A stretch of 64,000 bases of DNA, from contig JAJPEN010000069.1 of NCBI GenBank assembly GCA_021166835.1, forward strand, positions 1-64,000, given 5' to 3'. Below, one piece after another: positions 54,763 through 64,000 of the stretch. The DNA comes from Burkholderiaceae bacterium. Lineage in GTDB: Bacteria > Pseudomonadota > Gammaproteobacteria > Burkholderiales > Burkholderiaceae. The notes beneath the pieces are model-generated. The model was not told the origin of the DNA. It searched no databases and was given only the letters and a program-made list of their open reading frames with translations. A program made the translations under genes and the position numbers. The stretch's first letter is position 1, and the number at the start of each line of letters is the position of its first letter.

Positions 54763-55649
54763 ATGAACCCGATCGACGAGCGCGAAGTGCTCGCGCTGCT
54801 GGCCGAACTCGATGCCGAACTCGTGGGCCTGGCGCCGGTCAAGCAGCGCATCCGCGACATCGCCGCACTGCTGCTGGTCGATGCGGCCCGCAAGGCGCAC
54901 GGATTGGCTTCGCCCCCGCCCACGCTGCACATGTGCTTCACCGGCAACCCCGGCACCGGCAAGACGACGGTGGCGCAGCGCATGGCCTCGATCCTGCACC
55001 GGCTCGGCTACGTGCGCAAAGGGCACCTCGTCTCGGTGACGCGCGACGACCTGGTCGGGCAGTACATCGGGCACACCGCACCGAAAACGCGCGAGGTGCT
55101 CAAGCGCGCGATCGGCGGCGTGCTGTTCATCGACGAGGCGTACTACCTGTACCGCCCCGAGAACGAGCGCGACTACGGACAGGAGGCGATCGAGATCCTG
55201 CTGCAGGCGATGGAGAACCAGCGCGAGGACCTCGTCGTGATCCTCGCCGGCTACGCCGACCGGATGGCGGCTTTCTTCGAATGCAATCCGGGCTTCCGTT
55301 CGCGCATCGCGCACCACATCGATTTCCCCGACTACGGGCGCGAAGAGCTGATGGGCATCGCCGAACTGATGCTCGGGCGGCTCGGCTATGCGCTCGATGA
55401 GCAGGCGCGCGAGCTGTTCGAGCGCTACCTGGAGCTGAGGATGCGCCAACCGCATTTCGCCAATGCGCGCAGCGTGCGCAACGCGCTCGACCGGGCGCGG
55501 CTGCGGCATGCGAGCCGGCTGTTCGGCTCGATCGCGCAGGCCGATGCCGCTACCTTGTCCACGCTGACCGCGGAAGATTTCCGCGCGAGTCGCGTTTTCC
55601 GGCCATCTCAGCCGGCATCGCAGCGCCGCGCGGAAGAGGAGTGCCCGTC

Positions 55650-55653
<4 letters not shown>
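54763..55653 (+). CDS. cbbX: Red-type RuBisCO activase CbbX
   Basis: AAA+ ATPase of 296 aa that remodels inhibited red-type RuBisCO by pulling on the CbbL C-terminus. ATG 54763 follows GGAGGCACGACG. Walker A is [17 protein letters not shown] (about residue 62), Walker [21 protein letters not shown], the arginine finger region [18 protein letters not shown]. The stop overlaps the fbp start (ATGA). Confidence 0.96.
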
Positions 55654-56735
<1,082 letters not shown>

Positions 56736-56736
56736 G

Positions 56737-57618
56737 ATGTCGGCCAGGCACCCGATCATCGCGATCACCGGCTCCTCCGGCGCCGGCACGACCTCGGTCA
56801 CCCGCACCTTCGAGAAGATCTTCCGTCGCGAGAAGCTGAAGGCGGCGATCATCGAGGGGGACAGCTTCCATCGCTACGACCGCCAGGAGATGCGGCGGAT
56901 GCTCGCCGAGCAGGAGGCGGCCGGCAACCGGCACTTCAGCCACTTCGGCGAACAGGCGAACCTCTTCGAGGAACTCGAGCAGACCTTTCGCGACTACAGC
57001 GAAACCGGCAACGGACGTCATCGCCGGTATCTGCACGACGACGCCGAGGCGTCGCGCCACGGGCAGGAAGCCGGCACGTTCACGTCGTGGAGCGAGTTCG
57101 AGCCCGGCACCGACCTGCTGTTCTACGAGGGACTGCACGGCGCGGTGCGCACCGCCACCGTCGACGTCGCGCGCTACCCGGACCTGCTGATCGGCGTCGT
57201 GCCGGTGATCAACCTGGAATGGATCCAGAAACTGCACCGCGACAAGTCGACGCGCGGCTATTCCACCGAAGCCGTCACCGACGTGATCCTGCGGCGGATG
57301 AACGACTACGTGCACTACATCTGTCCGCAGTTCGAGCGCACGCACGTGAACTTCCAGCGCGTGCCCACCGTCGACACGTCGAACCCGTTCATCGCGCGCG
57401 ACATCCCGACCGCCGACGAGAGCTTCCTGGTGATCCGCTTCGCCAATCCGGCGGGCATCGACTTTCCCTATCTGCTGACGATGCTCGGCGGCTCGTTCAT
57501 GTCGCGCGCGAACACGATCGTCGCCCCGGGCGGGAAGATGGAACTGGCGATGCAGCTGATCTTCACGCCGTTCATCTGGCGGATGATGGAGCGGCGCCGC
57601 AAGGCGCTGGGCGGGTGA
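56737..57618 (+). CDS. prk: Phosphoribulokinase
   Basis: Converts ribulose-5-phosphate to RuBP with ATP, 293 aa, proteobacterial class I type. The start is ATG 56737, 1 nt after the fbp stop. The P-loop is PIIAITGSSGAGTTSVTRTF, then IIEGDSFHRYDRQEMRRMLA, and the Walker-B/catalytic segment TDLLFYEGLHGAVRTATVDV. Together with cbbLS it completes the two Calvin-cycle-specific steps, so autotrophic potential is likely. The operon seems to end here. Confidence 0.96.
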   Translation: MSARHPIIAITGSSGAGTTSVTRTFEKIFRREKLKAAIIEGDSFHRYDRQEMRRMLAEQEAAGNRHFSHFGEQANLFEELEQTFRDYSETGNGRHRRYLHDDAEASRHGQEAGTFTSWSEFEPGTDLLFYEGLHGAVRTATVDVARYPDLLIGVVPVINLEWIQKLHRDKSTRGYSTEAVTDVILRRMNDYVHYICPQFERTHVNFQRVPTVDTSNPFIARDIPTADESFLVIRFANPAGIDFPYLLTMLGGSFMSRANTIVAPGGKMELAMQLIFTPFIWRMMERRRKALGG

Positions 57619-57682
57619 AGCGCGCGGCTCGCCGCCCGAGACGCGCAGCCGCCCTCCGCGGGCCGCGCAGCCGACCGCCGCG

Positions 57683-58777
57683 CTAGCCGTTGCGCCGTCG
57701 CATCCGCACCGCCGCGTCCAGCGCATCGAGCACGCGCACCGAGTCGTCCCAGCCGAGGCAGGCGTCGGTGATGCTCTGACCGTAGACGAGCGCGCGCGGG
57801 TCGTCGGTACCCGGCGTGAAGGGCTGGCGACCCTCGACGAGATGGCTCTCGATCATCGCGCCGAGGATGGCGCGGCTGCCGCCGGCGATCTGCGCGCACA
57901 CCGCATCGGCGACCTCGCGCTGCCGAAGCGCCTGCTTGCCGCTGTTCGCGTGCGAGAAATCGATCATCAGCGACGGGCGGCAACCGCTGTCGGAGAGCGT
58001 GCGGCAGGCGGCCTCGACGTTCGCCGCGTCGTAGTTCGGCGTACGCCCGCCGCGCAGGATCAGGTGGCAGTCGGGATTGCCGAGCGTGCGCACCATCGCG
58101 ACGTGGCCGTTCTTGTGGATGCCCAGGAAATTGTGCGGCGCGCGTGCGGCGAGCATCGCGTCGATGGCCACGCGCACGTTGCCGTCGGTGCCGTTCTTGA
58201 AGCCGATCGGCGCCGAGGTGCCCGAGGCCAGTTCGCGATGCACCTGGCTCTCGGTGGTGCGCGCGCCGATCGCACCCCAGGCGACGAGGTCGGCGAGATA
58301 TTGCGGCGACATCGTGTCGAGCAGCTCGCTGCCGGCCGGCACGCCCAGTCGCGCGACGTCGATCAGCAGCGAGCGCGCGATGCGCAGTCCTTCGTTGATG
58401 CGGCAGCTCTCGTCGAGATACGGATCGTTGATCAGGCCCTTCCAGCCGACGGTCGTGCGCGGCTTCTCGAAATACACGCGCATCACGATCTCGAGCGTGT
58501 CGCGCAGGCGCATGCGCTGCTCGGCCAGCCGGCCCGCGTATTCGAGCGCCGCGCGCGGATCGTGGATGGAGCAGGGGCCGATCACGACGAGCAGCCGGTC
58601 GTCCTCGTTGCGCACGATCGCACGCACCGCGGCGCGGCTTTCGAGCACCTGCCGCTCGACCGGCGTGCCGGCGATCGGGAAGAAGCGGAGCAGGTCCTCG
58701 GGCGGGGGCAGCACGAGCATCTGCGCGATGCGCTCGTCGTCGGCGCGCGTGCTCGGGTCGGTCGGATCGGGGTGCAT
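57683..58777 (-). CDS. aroG: 3-deoxy-7-phosphoheptulonate (DAHP) synthase, class I
   Basis: First shikimate-pathway step, condensing PEP and erythrose-4-phosphate; 364 aa from ATG 58777 (frame open to 58840). Signatures are LLVVIGPCSIHDPRAALEYA, RVYFEKPRTTVGWKGLINDP, GFKNGTDGNVRVAIDAMLAA and the C-terminal SHLVEGRQPFTPG. Which aromatic amino acid inhibits it cannot be told by eye. It is convergent with prk, and divergent from the DsrE-like gene. Confidence 0.93.
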   Translation of the reverse strand: MHPDPTDPSTRADDERIAQMLVLPPPEDLLRFFPIAGTPVERQVLESRAAVRAIVRNEDDRLLVVIGPCSIHDPRAALEYAGRLAEQRMRLRDTLEIVMRVYFEKPRTTVGWKGLINDPYLDESCRINEGLRIARSLLIDVARLGVPAGSELLDTMSPQYLADLVAWGAIGARTTESQVHRELASGTSAPIGFKNGTDGNVRVAIDAMLAARAPHNFLGIHKNGHVAMVRTLGNPDCHLILRGGRTPNYDAANVEAACRTLSDSGCRPSLMIDFSHANSGKQALRQREVADAVCAQIAGGSRAILGAMIESHLVEGRQPFTPGTDDPRALVYGQSITDACLGWDDSVRVLDALDAAVRMRRRNG

Positions 58778-58908
58778 GGACGAGGGGCTGGGCGGGAACG
58801 AAGGATGGTACTGCGAGTGGTGGCATCCCGTGCCGAGCACGGCGATTGCTCGATGATCCGCATTTCGCCGCAGCCGGGCGGGACGAACGGCTCACGAGGA
58901 GACAGACG

Positions 58909-59397
58909 ATGAAACGAGGAATCGGAAAAGCGATGAAGGCGGCCCCGCTGTTCGTCACCGCCGCGCTGTTCGGCTGGGCCGGCGGCGTCGCCGCGCAGGG
59001 GATGCAGCCGGCTACACCCGCTACGCCCGCCGTTGCCCGCCCCGCGGCTGCGGAGCCGATGAAGGTCGTCGTGCAGGTGAGCGACGACGACCCGCGCACC
59101 TGGAACCTGGCGTTGAACAACCTGCGCAACCTGCAGAGCGCGCTCGGCGCGCAGAACGTCGTCGCCGAACTGGTCGCCTACGGACCCGGCATCGGCATGC
59201 TGCAGCGCGACTCGTCGGTGCAGGCGCGGATCACGCAGGCGCTGGGCGACGGCGTGCGCGTCCTGGCCTGCGAGAACACGATGCGCGGCCGCAAGCTCGC
59301 GCCGCCCGACATGATTCCCGGCATCGGCTATGTGCCGTCGGGCGTGGTCGAGATCGTCGAGCGCGAACGCGACGGCTACGCGTATCTGCGGCCGTAG
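58909..59397 (+). CDS. DsrE-like exported protein
   Basis: 162 aa, ATG 58909 with GAGGAG site. A signal peptide covers about 1-30 (APLFVTAALFGWAGGVAAQG). The mature part is a DsrE/DsrF-like fold: MKVVVQVSDDDPRTWNLALN, VVAELVAYGPGIGMLQRDSS, and one Cys in VRVLACENTMRGRKLAPPDM. Family members handle sulfur; the periplasmic variants are of unknown function. Confidence 0.87.
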   Translation: MKRGIGKAMKAAPLFVTAALFGWAGGVAAQGMQPATPATPAVARPAAAEPMKVVVQVSDDDPRTWNLALNNLRNLQSALGAQNVVAELVAYGPGIGMLQRDSSVQARITQALGDGVRVLACENTMRGRKLAPPDMIPGIGYVPSGVVEIVERERDGYAYLRP

Positions 59398-59403
59398 GCT
59401 GCG

Positions 59404-60876
59404 CTACAGCGCGGGCGCCCTGAAGGCGCCCAGCAGTTCCTGGCTCAGCGCCGCGAAGCGGATCGTGCTGCGATCTTCCAGATACGGACCAACCGCCTGC
59501 ACGCCGAGCGGCAGGCCGTCGAGCAACGTGGCCAGCGGAATCACCGTGCTCGGCAGATGGGCCACGGTCACCAGTCCGGACCACATCAGGTTGTCCAGGT
59601 ACGGCCGTGCTGCGCCGTTCACCTGCAGCGTGCGCTTCAGTTGCGGCACCGGGCCGTGACCGTCGTCGACCTGGTGCGGGAAGGCCGGGCCCATCGCAAC
59701 GGGGCACAGAAGCAGGTCGTAGCGGCGGAAGAAGGCGGACCATTGCTGGCGCAGTTGCGCCTGCTGCGCCGATCGCGCCACCCAGTGGCGCAGCGGCTGC
59801 GCGGTCGCGCGCCCGAGCCGTGCGGCATAGCTGTCCTCGGCCGCGCCGTCGGCCGCTGCGCGATACGCCGCCAGCTCCGACTCCGGCGAGCCCGAACCGA
59901 TCACGCCGAAAAGCAGATCCAGATAGATCGCCCACGAGGCGGCCGGATCGACCGGTCCGTCGTGCAGCAATTCGACCCGTACACCGGCCTCGGCGAGCGT
60001 GCGCGCGAAGTTCTCGATCGCCGACGCGTAAGCGTCGTCCACCGGATAGGCATCGAGCCACAGGCCGACGCGGTAGTCGCGCAGGTTTTCGTGGCGCGGC
60101 GCCGGCAGGCGCAGCGACCAGGCGACGGCGTCGTCCTGCGCCGGTCCGGCGAGCAGGCCCAGTGCGAGGTCCAGGTCGGCCGCCGAGCGCGCGATAGGAC
60201 CCGCTACCGCCAGCGGCGGCGGCGGAACCACCTCGCCGGGCATCGGCGGGATGTGGCCGCGGCCGCAGACGATGCCCCAGCTCGGCTTGTGGCCGTATAC
60301 CCCGCAGTAGTGACTGGGCACGCGGATCGATCCGCCGATGTCGCTGCCCAGCTCCAGCGCGCAGAAGCCCGCCGCCAGCGCCGCGGCGGCACCGCCGGAG
60401 GAGCCGCCGACGGTTCGCGCCGGGTTCCACGGGTTGCGCGTCAGGCCGTACACCGGGTTGTAGCTCTGGTGGTCGGCCGCGCCGAGCGGACAGTTGGTCT
60501 TGCCGTAGATCACCGCGCCGGCCGCGCGCAGCCGCGCCACCGCGTCGGCATCGCGCTGCGGCCGGTACTGCGCGAGATCGGGAATACCGCAGGTGGCCGG
60601 CAGGCCGACGACCTCGAAGCTGTCCTTGATCGTCATCGGTAGGCCGGCCAGCGGCGGCAGCGTCTCGCCGCGGGCGCGGCGCGCGTCGATGTCGCGCGCC
60701 GCGCGGCGTGCGCCCTCCGGGTCGATGGCGACGACGGCATTCACCTGTCCGTCGAGCGCGGCCTGGCGCGCGAGGTAGTGTTCGAGCAGCTCGAGCGCGC
60801 CGATGCGCCCGGCCTTCAGTTCGGCCAGCGACTCGATGGCCGTCCAGCGATGGGGAGGCTGCGCAGCGGTGCTCAT
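59404..60876 (-). CDS. Amidase (amidase-signature family)
   Basis: 490 aa. The catalytic Ser-cisSer-Lys triad is visible as Lys in LAGLPMTIKDSFEVVGLPAT and the serines in TVGGSSGGAAAALAAGFCAL then GSDIGGSIRVPSHYCG. ATG 60876 is preceded by GGAGGG. It hydrolyses an unknown carboxamide. It is the last gene of a minus-strand operon, 20 nt after the deacetylase-like gene and downstream of Liv-type transporter genes, so the substrate may be imported by that transporter. Confidence 0.92.
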   Translation of the reverse strand: MSTAAQPPHRWTAIESLAELKAGRIGALELLEHYLARQAALDGQVNAVVAIDPEGARRAARDIDARRARGETLPPLAGLPMTIKDSFEVVGLPATCGIPDLAQYRPQRDADAVARLRAAGAVIYGKTNCPLGAADHQSYNPVYGLTRNPWNPARTVGGSSGGAAAALAAGFCALELGSDIGGSIRVPSHYCGVYGHKPSWGIVCGRGHIPPMPGEVVPPPPLAVAGPIARSAADLDLALGLLAGPAQDDAVAWSLRLPAPRHENLRDYRVGLWLDAYPVDDAYASAIENFARTLAEAGVRVELLHDGPVDPAASWAIYLDLLFGVIGSGSPESELAAYRAAADGAAEDSYAARLGRATAQPLRHWVARSAQQAQLRQQWSAFFRRYDLLLCPVAMGPAFPHQVDDGHGPVPQLKRTLQVNGAARPYLDNLMWSGLVTVAHLPSTVIPLATLLDGLPLGVQAVGPYLEDRSTIRFAALSQELLGAFRAPAL

Positions 60877-60896
60877 CGCTCATCCCTCCGTGGTCG

Positions 60897-62015
60897 TCAC
60901 AGGCCTTGCAGCGCGGCCATCTCGTCGATCAGCTGCCGCTGCAGCGCCATGAAGCGCGCGCCCGGCTGCTGCAGCGCGAAGAAGTCGGTGAAAGGGTCCT
61001 GCACCTCGGTGCGGTGGCCGGACAGTTCCTCCATCACCGCCAGGCCGCAGAAGGGCACGCAGGCCTCGGAATAGCCGCCCTCGTGCACGATGACGAGCTT
61101 TCCGCCGGCGTGGCGCGCGGCCAGTGCCTTCGCCTGCTTCGTCATCCAGCGGAACGATTCGGGATGCAGCTGCATGCGCGCCAGCGGGTCGACGCCGTTG
61201 GCATCGAGCCCGCTGGCCACGATGATCAGCTGCGGCCGGTAGCGGTCGATTGCCGGGATCACGATGCGCTCGAAGGCGTAGACGTAGGCGTCGTGGCCGC
61301 CGCCCGGCTGCAGCGGCACGTTGATGTTGAAGCCCAGGCCGGGGCCGGCGCCGCGGTCCTCGGCGCCGCTGTAGCCCGGCGGGAAGCAGTGCTCCTGGTG
61401 CAGCGACAGCGTCAGCACGTCGGCGCGGTCGTAGAAGATCTGCTGCGTGCCGTTGCCGTGGTGCACGTCCCAGTCGATCACCGCGATGCGCTCGATTCCG
61501 TGCCGCGCCCTGGCCGCCTCGATCGCGAGCGCGATGTTGTTCAGCAGGCAGAAGCCCATGCTGTGCTCGCGCAGGCAGTGGTGGCCCGGCGGCCGCGACA
61601 TCGCGAAGGCATTGGCGAACTCGCCGCGCCAGACGCTGTCCACCGCGGCGATCGCCAGCCCGGCCGACAGCTTCGCGATCTCGTAGCTGCCCCGGCCGAA
61701 GGGCGCCACCTCGCCCAGATCGCCGCCGCCGGCATCGCTCAGTCGCTTGAATTCGTCGAGGTAGCTGCGCGGGTGCACGCGCGCGAGATCTTCCTCGGTG
61801 GCCAACTGTGCGCTGCGCACGGCGAGCCGGTCGGTGAGTCCGCAGGCGTCCATCAACGACTTGATGCGCCGCTTGCTGTCGGGCGATTCGGCCATGCCGC
61901 TGCCCGCCATGGGCTGCACCCAGCCGCCCACCGGCAGGAACAGCGCGTGCAGGCCGCCGGGCACGTGCCACAGCGTGCGTTCGTCGTGGAAGAAAGCGGT
62001 CGTCGTTGCGCTCAT
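60897..62015 (-). CDS. Histone-deacetylase-family amidohydrolase (acetylpolyamine/acyl-amine type)
   Basis: 372 aa from ATG 62015 with GGAGAG site. The zinc enzyme core shows HSRPPGHHCLREHSMGFCLL-type sequence (RPPGHHCLREHSMGFCLLNN), the metal ligands in VIDWDVHHGNGTQQIFYD (Asp, His), YSGAEDRGAGPGLGFNINVP and IVASGLDANGVDPLARMQL with the second Asp. Class II HDAC-like bacterial proteins deacetylate acetylpolyamines or similar amides. It sits between livM and an amidase. Confidence 0.9.
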   Translation of the reverse strand: MSATTTAFFHDERTLWHVPGGLHALFLPVGGWVQPMAGSGMAESPDSKRRIKSLMDACGLTDRLAVRSAQLATEEDLARVHPRSYLDEFKRLSDAGGGDLGEVAPFGRGSYEIAKLSAGLAIAAVDSVWRGEFANAFAMSRPPGHHCLREHSMGFCLLNNIALAIEAARARHGIERIAVIDWDVHHGNGTQQIFYDRADVLTLSLHQEHCFPPGYSGAEDRGAGPGLGFNINVPLQPGGGHDAYVYAFERIVIPAIDRYRPQLIIVASGLDANGVDPLARMQLHPESFRWMTKQAKALAARHAGGKLVIVHEGGYSEACVPFCGLAVMEELSGHRTEVQDPFTDFFALQQPGARFMALQRQLIDEMAALQGL

Positions 62016-62052
62016 GGGGCTCTCCGGTCGTGCGCGGCGCATTCGTCGTGGG

Positions 62053-63042
62053 TCATGCATCTGCTCCTTCGGTGGCGGGGGCCGGTGGCACGCGCCGCAC
62101 CGGGAAGCCCTGCCAGCCCCGGTTTTCGTGCACCCAGCCCCACAGGCCGCGCGGCGCAACGAGCATCACGACGATGGCCACCAGCCCCATCGCCACCAGG
62201 TACCAGCTGCCGGACACGCCCGCCCAGGCGGTGAAGCCTTCGCGCAGCGCGAAATACAGCGCGGTGCCGAGGATCGGCCCTTCGATCGTGCCGATGCCGC
62301 CGATGATGACGATGAACATCATCGCGACCACCCAGTTGACGTCGAAGCCGGCCTCCGGACTGACGTACATCGTGCCCATGAAGTGGGTCGCGCCGGCCAG
62401 CCCGCAGCCGAAGGCCGAGATCACGAACGCGGCGAAGCGGTTGCGCCAGACGTCGATGCCGATGCTGGTGGCGGCCAGCTCGTTGTCGCGCACGGCCATC
62501 AGGCCCAGCCCGAGGCGCGAACGCATCAGCGCGTGAACGCCGCCGACCGCCAGAAGCGCGATCAGCGCGCTGATCCAGAAAGTGTCGCGCACGAAGGTTT
62601 CGGTATCGACCAGGCGCACCGACTTCAGCGCCACGCCGCTGGTGGCGCCCAGTTCGCGCGTCTTCGATACCAGCACGTAGACGATCTCGGCGAAGACCCA
62701 GATGCCCACCGAGAAGTAGGCGTCGCGCAGCCGGAACAGCAGCGGCGCGATCAGCGCGGCCAGCACGGCACAGGCCGCGCCGGCCGCGGGCGCCAGCAGA
62801 AAGGGGTGGATCTCGAAGCGGTCCGAGACGTAGAAGAGCAGGTATGCACCGACGCCGATGAAGGCCTGGTGGCCGAACGAGACGAGCCCCGTGTAGCCGG
62901 CGAGCAGGTTCCACATCTGCGCCATCGCGAGCATCAGCAGGATCTCGGAACCCAGGCGCAGCCAGCCGGCGTCGAGCTGCGTCGGCGCGGCCGCCACCAG
63001 CAGCGCGTAGCCGAGCAGGGCGGCGATGCCGAGCGGCTTCAT
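62053..63042 (-). CDS. livM: Branched-chain amino-acid-type ABC permease LivM
   Basis: 329 aa integral membrane protein, ATG 63042 overlapping the livH stop by 4 nt. Family motifs: WNLLAGYTGLVSFGHQAFIG, the loop GLMAVRDNELAATSIGIDVW, and the C-terminal MMFIVIIGGIGTIEGPILGT. About nine hydrophobic helices. Liv-type importers carry branched-chain amino acids but also amides and urea, so the downstream amidohydrolases hint at an amide substrate. Confidence 0.92.
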   Translation of the reverse strand: MKPLGIAALLGYALLVAAAPTQLDAGWLRLGSEILLMLAMAQMWNLLAGYTGLVSFGHQAFIGVGAYLLFYVSDRFEIHPFLLAPAAGAACAVLAALIAPLLFRLRDAYFSVGIWVFAEIVYVLVSKTRELGATSGVALKSVRLVDTETFVRDTFWISALIALLAVGGVHALMRSRLGLGLMAVRDNELAATSIGIDVWRNRFAAFVISAFGCGLAGATHFMGTMYVSPEAGFDVNWVVAMMFIVIIGGIGTIEGPILGTALYFALREGFTAWAGVSGSWYLVAMGLVAIVVMLVAPRGLWGWVHENRGWQGFPVRRVPPAPATEGADA

Positions 63043-63905
63043 CGTCCGCGCCCCGCCAGGCCGGTGGGCCGCAGGATCAGCACGACGAAGAACAGCAGGT
63101 GCGCGTACAGCGAGCCGGCGTTGGAGTCGATCTTCTGCCCCAGCAGCTGCGCGACGCCCAGCGCCATGCCGCCGGCGAAGGCGCCCCAGAAGGAGCCGAG
63201 TCCGCCGAGGATCACCACCTCGAAGGCGATCAGCAGTCGCTCGACGCCCGAGTAGGGCGTGAACGAGGTGCGCAGCGCGAGCAGCATGCCGGCCACCGCG
63301 GTGAAGGCCAGTGCCAGGCCCATCACGGTGTTGTAGACGCGGTTCGGCTCCACCCCCATCAGCCGCACGATGCGGAAGTTGTCGGAGGTGGCGCGCACGA
63401 TGCGGCCCCATTCGGTACGCGTCAGCAGCCATTGCAGCGCGAAGAACATCACTGCGGCGATCGCCAGCGCCGTCAGCGGGAAGAGGCCGATGCGCAGGCC
63501 GAGGAGGTCGATGCCGGCGCGCGTGAACTGTCCGCCGTCGAGCGCGCGCGGATCGGTGCCGAAGATCTCGACCATCAGGTTGCGCAGCACGACCGCGAGA
63601 CCGAAAGTCAGCAGCAACGGCGTCAGCGGGTCGCCGGTGCGAACGGCGCGGTTCACGAGCAGCGCCTGCAGCGCGTAGCCGACCCCGAAGGCCGCCACCG
63701 CCACCGGAAGCACCCACAGCAGCGGCGGCACGCCCGGCGCCATCGCCGCCAGCGTCGTGCCGGCGTAGGCGGCGAGCACGATGAACTCGCCGTGCGCCAG
63801 GTTGACGACGCGCATCACGCCGAACACCAGCGCCAGGCCCAGGCCGAACAGGCCGTACAGGCCGCCGAGCAGCAGGCCGTTGACGATCGTCTCGATCCAG
63901 TCCAT
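63039..63905 (-). CDS. livH: Branched-chain amino-acid-type ABC permease LivH
   Basis: 288 aa, ATG 63905 overlapping the livF stop (TGATG). The family opening GLLLGGLYGLFGLGLALVFG and MRVVNLAHGEFIVLAAYAGT are present, then the loop VRATSDNFRIVRLMGVEPNR and AFEVVILGGLGSFWGAFAGG. It pairs with LivM as the membrane channel. Confidence 0.93.
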   Translation of the reverse strand: MDWIETIVNGLLLGGLYGLFGLGLALVFGVMRVVNLAHGEFIVLAAYAGTTLAAMAPGVPPLLWVLPVAVAAFGVGYALQALLVNRAVRTGDPLTPLLLTFGLAVVLRNLMVEIFGTDPRALDGGQFTRAGIDLLGLRIGLFPLTALAIAAVMFFALQWLLTRTEWGRIVRATSDNFRIVRLMGVEPNRVYNTVMGLALAFTAVAGMLLALRTSFTPYSGVERLLIAFEVVILGGLGSFWGAFAGGMALGVAQLLGQKIDSNAGSLYAHLLFFVVLILRPTGLAGRGR

Positions 63906-64000
63906 CAGTGCCCGAAGTAGGCCTGCGCGATCTGCGCGTGATCGAAGGCGCCGGCCGCTCCCTGCAGCGTGACGCGGCCCTTGAGCAGGCAGCACACGCG
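63905..64000 (-). CDS. livF: ABC transporter ATP-binding protein LivF, 3' end only
   Basis: Last 31 codons of a gene running in from beyond 64000. The visible C-terminus, KGRVTLQGAAGAFDHAQIAQ then AYFGH, matches LivF ATPases. Overlap with livH confirms the operon. Confidence 0.8.
   Translation of the reverse strand, partial: RVCCLLKGRVTLQGAAGAFDHAQIAQAYFGH

Overview
The window is high-GC DNA from a betaproteobacterium, most likely of the order Burkholderiales. The evidence is the gene order yicC, Ser/Thr kinase, PP2C phosphatase, rph, rdgB, hemW, a glnA-ntrB-ntrC nitrogen cluster, and a red-type (form IC) RuBisCO operon with cbbX. No species can be fixed from the sequence alone. Three blocks of ordinary chromosome are separated by two accessory regions.

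Layout. 1-2.4 kb: a polar amino-acid ABC transporter (binding protein and two permeases). 2.4-19.1 kb: a composite, partly decayed island. It holds three broken tyrosine integrases (2.4-3.1, 5.7-6.4, 17.5-18.8 kb), a membrane-linked NERD nuclease-domain protein, a HipBA toxin-antitoxin pair, an AlpA regulator, a co-oriented set of large unrecognised genes at 7.5-15.5 kb (two with PD-(D/E)xK-like nuclease motifs, one with a SEC-C zinc motif), and a Fic enzyme with an AbiEi-like N-terminus. 19.1-38.8 kb: core genes yicC to hemW, an acyl-CoA ligase, a ThDP enzyme, glnA with an NtrC site and a sigma-54 promoter, ntrBC, an MscS-like membrane protein, a glutaredoxin-like protein, prlC, folD, then tRNA-Ala(GGC) and tRNA-Glu(UUC).

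39.1-47.2 kb: a compact element of about 8 kb downstream of tRNA-Glu. It encodes an integrase, two unknown proteins, AlpA, a primase-type zinc-finger protein, a RepA-like hexameric helicase, a dense array of GCGGGACA repeats that looks like a replication origin, a run of small overlapping genes, and a terminal DUF2280 gene (the family usually placed as a phage small terminase). It has no capsid, tail or large terminase gene. This is the layout of a phage satellite (PICI/P4-like), and I consider it the best candidate for a poorly described system here. A 24-bp direct repeat (22/24 identical) lies near each end.

47.2-64 kb: an orphan fitA antitoxin, a reverse-type rubrerythrin with a fused NfnAB-like flavoprotein, a FrnE/DsbA protein, divergent cbbR and cbbLSX-fbp-prk (the Calvin-cycle-specific steps), a DAHP synthase, a DsrE-like secreted protein, and an operon of Liv-type ABC genes with a histone-deacetylase-like amidohydrolase and an amidase, which may import and deacylate an amide substrate.
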